DNA of 64,000 nucleotides from JBEIQE01 sp040376705. GTDB lineage: Bacteria; Pseudomonadota; Alphaproteobacteria; UBA2400. Both the position numbers and the translations under genes were made by a program. Below the pieces are notes generated by a model. That model was not told the origin of the DNA. It was given only the letters and a program-made list of their open reading frames with translations, and searched no databases. Position 1 is the first letter of the stretch, and every line of letters starts with the position of its first letter. This document shows, piece after piece, positions 62,475-64,000 of this stretch. The stretch spans positions 50,885-114,884 of the forward strand of contig JBEIQE010000009.1 in NCBI GenBank assembly GCA_040376705.1, written 5' to 3'.

Positions 62475-63695
62475 CTATGCCGCCTTTCTTTTAATGAACG
62501 GCACAACCTTACCGTTGCTCATGAGCTGGTCGACATAATCAGCCCAGTCCTGCAGCATCAGCTTGCGCTGGTCAAAAAACTCACTGCGATCATATGCGGC
62601 GGCAATCTTGCCTTTAGCATGGGCAAGCTGGCGATCTACCACCTCATGAGGGTAGCCGAGCTTTTCCTTGATGGTCGTCATGCCGAGCGAGCGGAAGCCG
62701 TGGCCAGTCATTTTTCCTGAATAGCCAAGACGCTTGATTGCACCGAGTATGGTAGCCTCGCTCATCGTCTTGCCCGGCTTGCTGATGCTCGGAAAAACGA
62801 GGGCTGAGCGCCCGGCCAGCTCACGCTGACGGCTAAGATACTCGCAAGCCTGCCGGGAGAGTGGCACCTTGTGCGGGCGGCGCATTTTCATGCGCTCAGC
62901 CGGAATGTTCCACTCCCGCTCATCCAGATCGATTTCCTCCCACCGCGCCCCGATCAGCTCACTGGTGCGGACAAGGGTGAGCATGAGCAGGCGGGTGGCC
63001 AGTACGGTCTGCAGATGCAGCCGTGCCTCATTACAGTTAAGGGCAGCGAGGAACTCGGGCAGCTCTTTGACATCCAGCGAGGCAAAGTGGCCTTTCTGGT
63101 ATGGCTTCAACAGTTTGCTCAGGCCAAAAACAGGGTTTTGCTGAACTAGACCCAATCCCAAAGCATAGGTGAAGACCTGCCCGATCATCTGCAGGGTACG
63201 GCGGGCAATGTCATAAGCCCCACGGCCCTCGATTTGCCGAATGAGTGCCAAGACATTCTGCGCGGTAATGCTGGCAATCGGTAAGTTACCAATTTCGGGG
63301 AAGGCATCCTTTTTAAGCCGGGCCAGAATGTTATCGGCATGGCGTTGGGCCCACCCCGTTTTGTAATGCTCATGCCATTCGGTAGCGACGATCTCAAAAG
63401 TGTTGTCGGCATTGTGACGGATCAGCTGCTTGGTGAGCTTACGAACATGGCCGGGGTCTTGCCCGGCAGCCAGCAGCTTCTTGGCCTGCAGGCTGGCCTC
63501 ACGGGCATCTGCGAGGCTGGTTTGTGGGTAACTTCCCAATGACAGCCGCTTTTCTTTACCGTTATAGCGATACTTCAGCCGCCAGTATTTGCCGCCAGTC
63601 CGCGCAACCTCGAGATAAAGGCCACTGCTATCGCTCAGTTTGTAGGGCTTGGCAGTGGGTTTTGCGTTTTTGCACTTGGCATCGGTAAGAGACAT
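62475..63695 (-). CDS. int: P4-type tyrosine integrase
   Basis: 406 residues. An N-terminal DUF4102-type arm-binding domain (MSLTDAKCKNAKPTAKPYKL) is followed by a core-binding region and the catalytic domain: Arg243 (LVRTSELIGARW), Lys271, His332 and Arg335 (GHGFRS), His359 (RQLAHA) and nucleophile Tyr368 (AAAYDRSEF). It recombines the element with the tRNA-Met 3' end. The start codon lies beside an inverted copy of the ATGCCCCCA arm motif (63697-63705), so integrase may repress its own gene. Confidence 0.95.
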   Translation of the reverse strand: MSLTDAKCKNAKPTAKPYKLSDSSGLYLEVARTGGKYWRLKYRYNGKEKRLSLGSYPQTSLADAREASLQAKKLLAAGQDPGHVRKLTKQLIRHNADNTFEIVATEWHEHYKTGWAQRHADNILARLKKDAFPEIGNLPIASITAQNVLALIRQIEGRGAYDIARRTLQMIGQVFTYALGLGLVQQNPVFGLSKLLKPYQKGHFASLDVKELPEFLAALNCNEARLHLQTVLATRLLMLTLVRTSELIGARWEEIDLDEREWNIPAERMKMRRPHKVPLSRQACEYLSRQRELAGRSALVFPSISKPGKTMSEATILGAIKRLGYSGKMTGHGFRSLGMTTIKEKLGYPHEVVDRQLAHAKGKIAAAYDRSEFFDQRKLMLQDWADYVDQLMSNGKVVPFIKRKAA

Positions 63696-63696
63696 T

Positions 63697-63751
63697 TGGG
63701 GGCATCTCCATGGGTGGCACTAAACTATGCCCCCAAAAATGCCCCCATTCG
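63697..63751. repeat. Integrase arm-type repeats, right end
   Basis: ATGCCCCCA (63727-63735), AAA, ATGCCCCCA (63739-63747), TTCG repeats the left-end pair at 51373-51398 with the same 12-base period. A third, inverted copy TGGGGGCAT is at 63697-63705 next to the integrase ATG. Confidence 0.7.
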
Positions 63752-63860
63752 TTTGCGCTGTCGAGGGACAAACAGGGAATCTGTGAGACGAGAAAACGCC
63801 AGATAAGCCCGGAAACACCGGACTTTCTGAAACGTTATGGAACAATATGGGAAAAGAAGT

Positions 63861-63935
63861 TGGTAGCAGCGGAGGGATTTGAACCCCCGACCAAGGGATT
63901 ATGATTCCCCTGCTCTACCACTGAGCTACGCTGCC
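63861..63935 (-). tRNA. tRNA-Met (CAU), elongator type
   Basis: Read on the minus strand, a 75-nt cloverleaf with encoded CCA: acceptor GGCAGCG/CGCTGCT (G1-T72 wobble), D arm GCTC/GAGC, anticodon stem GGGGA/TCCCT with loop ATCATAA (anticodon CAT), T arm with GGTTCAAAT. The GGGGAATCATAATCCC core and T arm fit alphaproteobacterial elongator tRNA-Met; a lysidine-modified tRNA-Ile2 is less likely. It is the integration target of the island. Confidence 0.9.
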
Positions 63936-64000
63936 CCAGATAGGTAATGGGGCGTGTTGTAAGGCTTCTTGCGTGGCTCTGTCAATCCTTTCCCGCATCC

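Larger units (their letters stand above)
51296..63875. mobile_element. tRNA-Met-integrated defence island with P4-type integrase
   Basis: 12.6 kb bounded by 15-bp direct repeats of the tRNA-Met 3' end, with a tyrosine integrase next to the tRNA, an AlpA-like regulator and a set of defence-type genes, nearly all on the minus strand. Paired ATGCCCCCA repeats lie just inside both ends. Several genes are AT-richer than the chromosome. No conjugation genes are present, so it would need help to transfer. Confidence 0.85.

Noticed and set aside
1..64000. CRISPR array or intact insertion sequence
   Set aside because: No regularly spaced direct repeats, cas genes or transposase motifs were seen on either strand.

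Overview
The window is a stretch of alphaproteobacterial chromosome, mostly GC-rich (roughly high fifties percent, judged by eye). Pointers to this class are a stand-alone usg gene, a transhydrogenase alpha subunit split into two genes (pntAA/pntAB, as in Rhodospirillum), a DUF2336 protein, a SUF-only Fe-S operon headed by an Rrf2 regulator, and an opgG/opgH pair. I cannot place it below class level.

Layout. 0-4 kb: 3' end of ligA, a small exported protein, and the pntAA-pntAB-pntB operon on the minus strand. 4-9 kb: a CPA1 Na+/H+ antiporter, then an ABC exporter behind a 400-bp leader that encodes an 18-aa peptide and two mutually exclusive hairpins (a probable attenuator), usg, and a Tiki-like protein. 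9-18 kb, minus strand: opgH, a small unknown gene and opgG (osmoregulated glucans), two methyltransferases, a fatty acid desaturase carrying an in-frame palindromic repeat, and lepA. 18-25 kb: a PAS/GAF/GGDEF diguanylate cyclase coupled to a DUF2336 protein, a nuclease-like exported protein, prolyl aminopeptidase, an N-formylglutamate amidohydrolase and wrbA. 25.4-32.6 kb: a complete suf operon (regulator, sufB, sufC, sufD, sufS, sufT, sufA). Three tandem small membrane-protein paralogues are inserted between sufB and sufC, each joined to the next gene by a 4-base overlap. 32.6-49 kb: a DsbG-like protein, a lone ParA, a HerA-like ATPase, a persulfide-type cluster (BigR-like regulator, rhodanese, AhpD, DUF2892), an EAL protein, an AT-rich HNH-like gene, rimO, an MCP, an RluA-type synthase, an HI0933-type flavoprotein, an ABC-F ATPase and an MCP-like sensor without a signalling domain.

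49.2-63.9 kb is accessory DNA integrated at an elongator tRNA-Met gene (complement 63861-63935). Three copies of the tRNA 3' end lie at 49.19, 51.30 and 63.86 kb, so at least two integrations have stacked. The inner 2.1 kb is a decayed remnant holding a VirD4/TraG-type coupling-protein fragment and two tandem type IV prepilins. The outer 12.6 kb is an intact-looking island with a P4-type tyrosine integrase, an AlpA-like regulator and a minus-strand defence cluster: a GIY-YIG protein, a 47-aa ORF, a CD-NTase with a Cap15-like two-TM beta-barrel effector (a two-gene CBASS), a helicase-less type ISP/IIG-like restriction-methylation protein, an Abi_C/HEPN-like protein, a DUF3644 protein and a PD-(D/E)XK-like protein. 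From the CD-NTase to the DUF3644 gene, neighbouring genes overlap or lie within 40 bases of each other, so CBASS, restriction-modification and two abortive-infection-type genes may be one transcription unit.

No rRNA, CRISPR array or intact insertion sequence was seen. All functional calls rest on reading motifs and gene order by eye; no database search was run.
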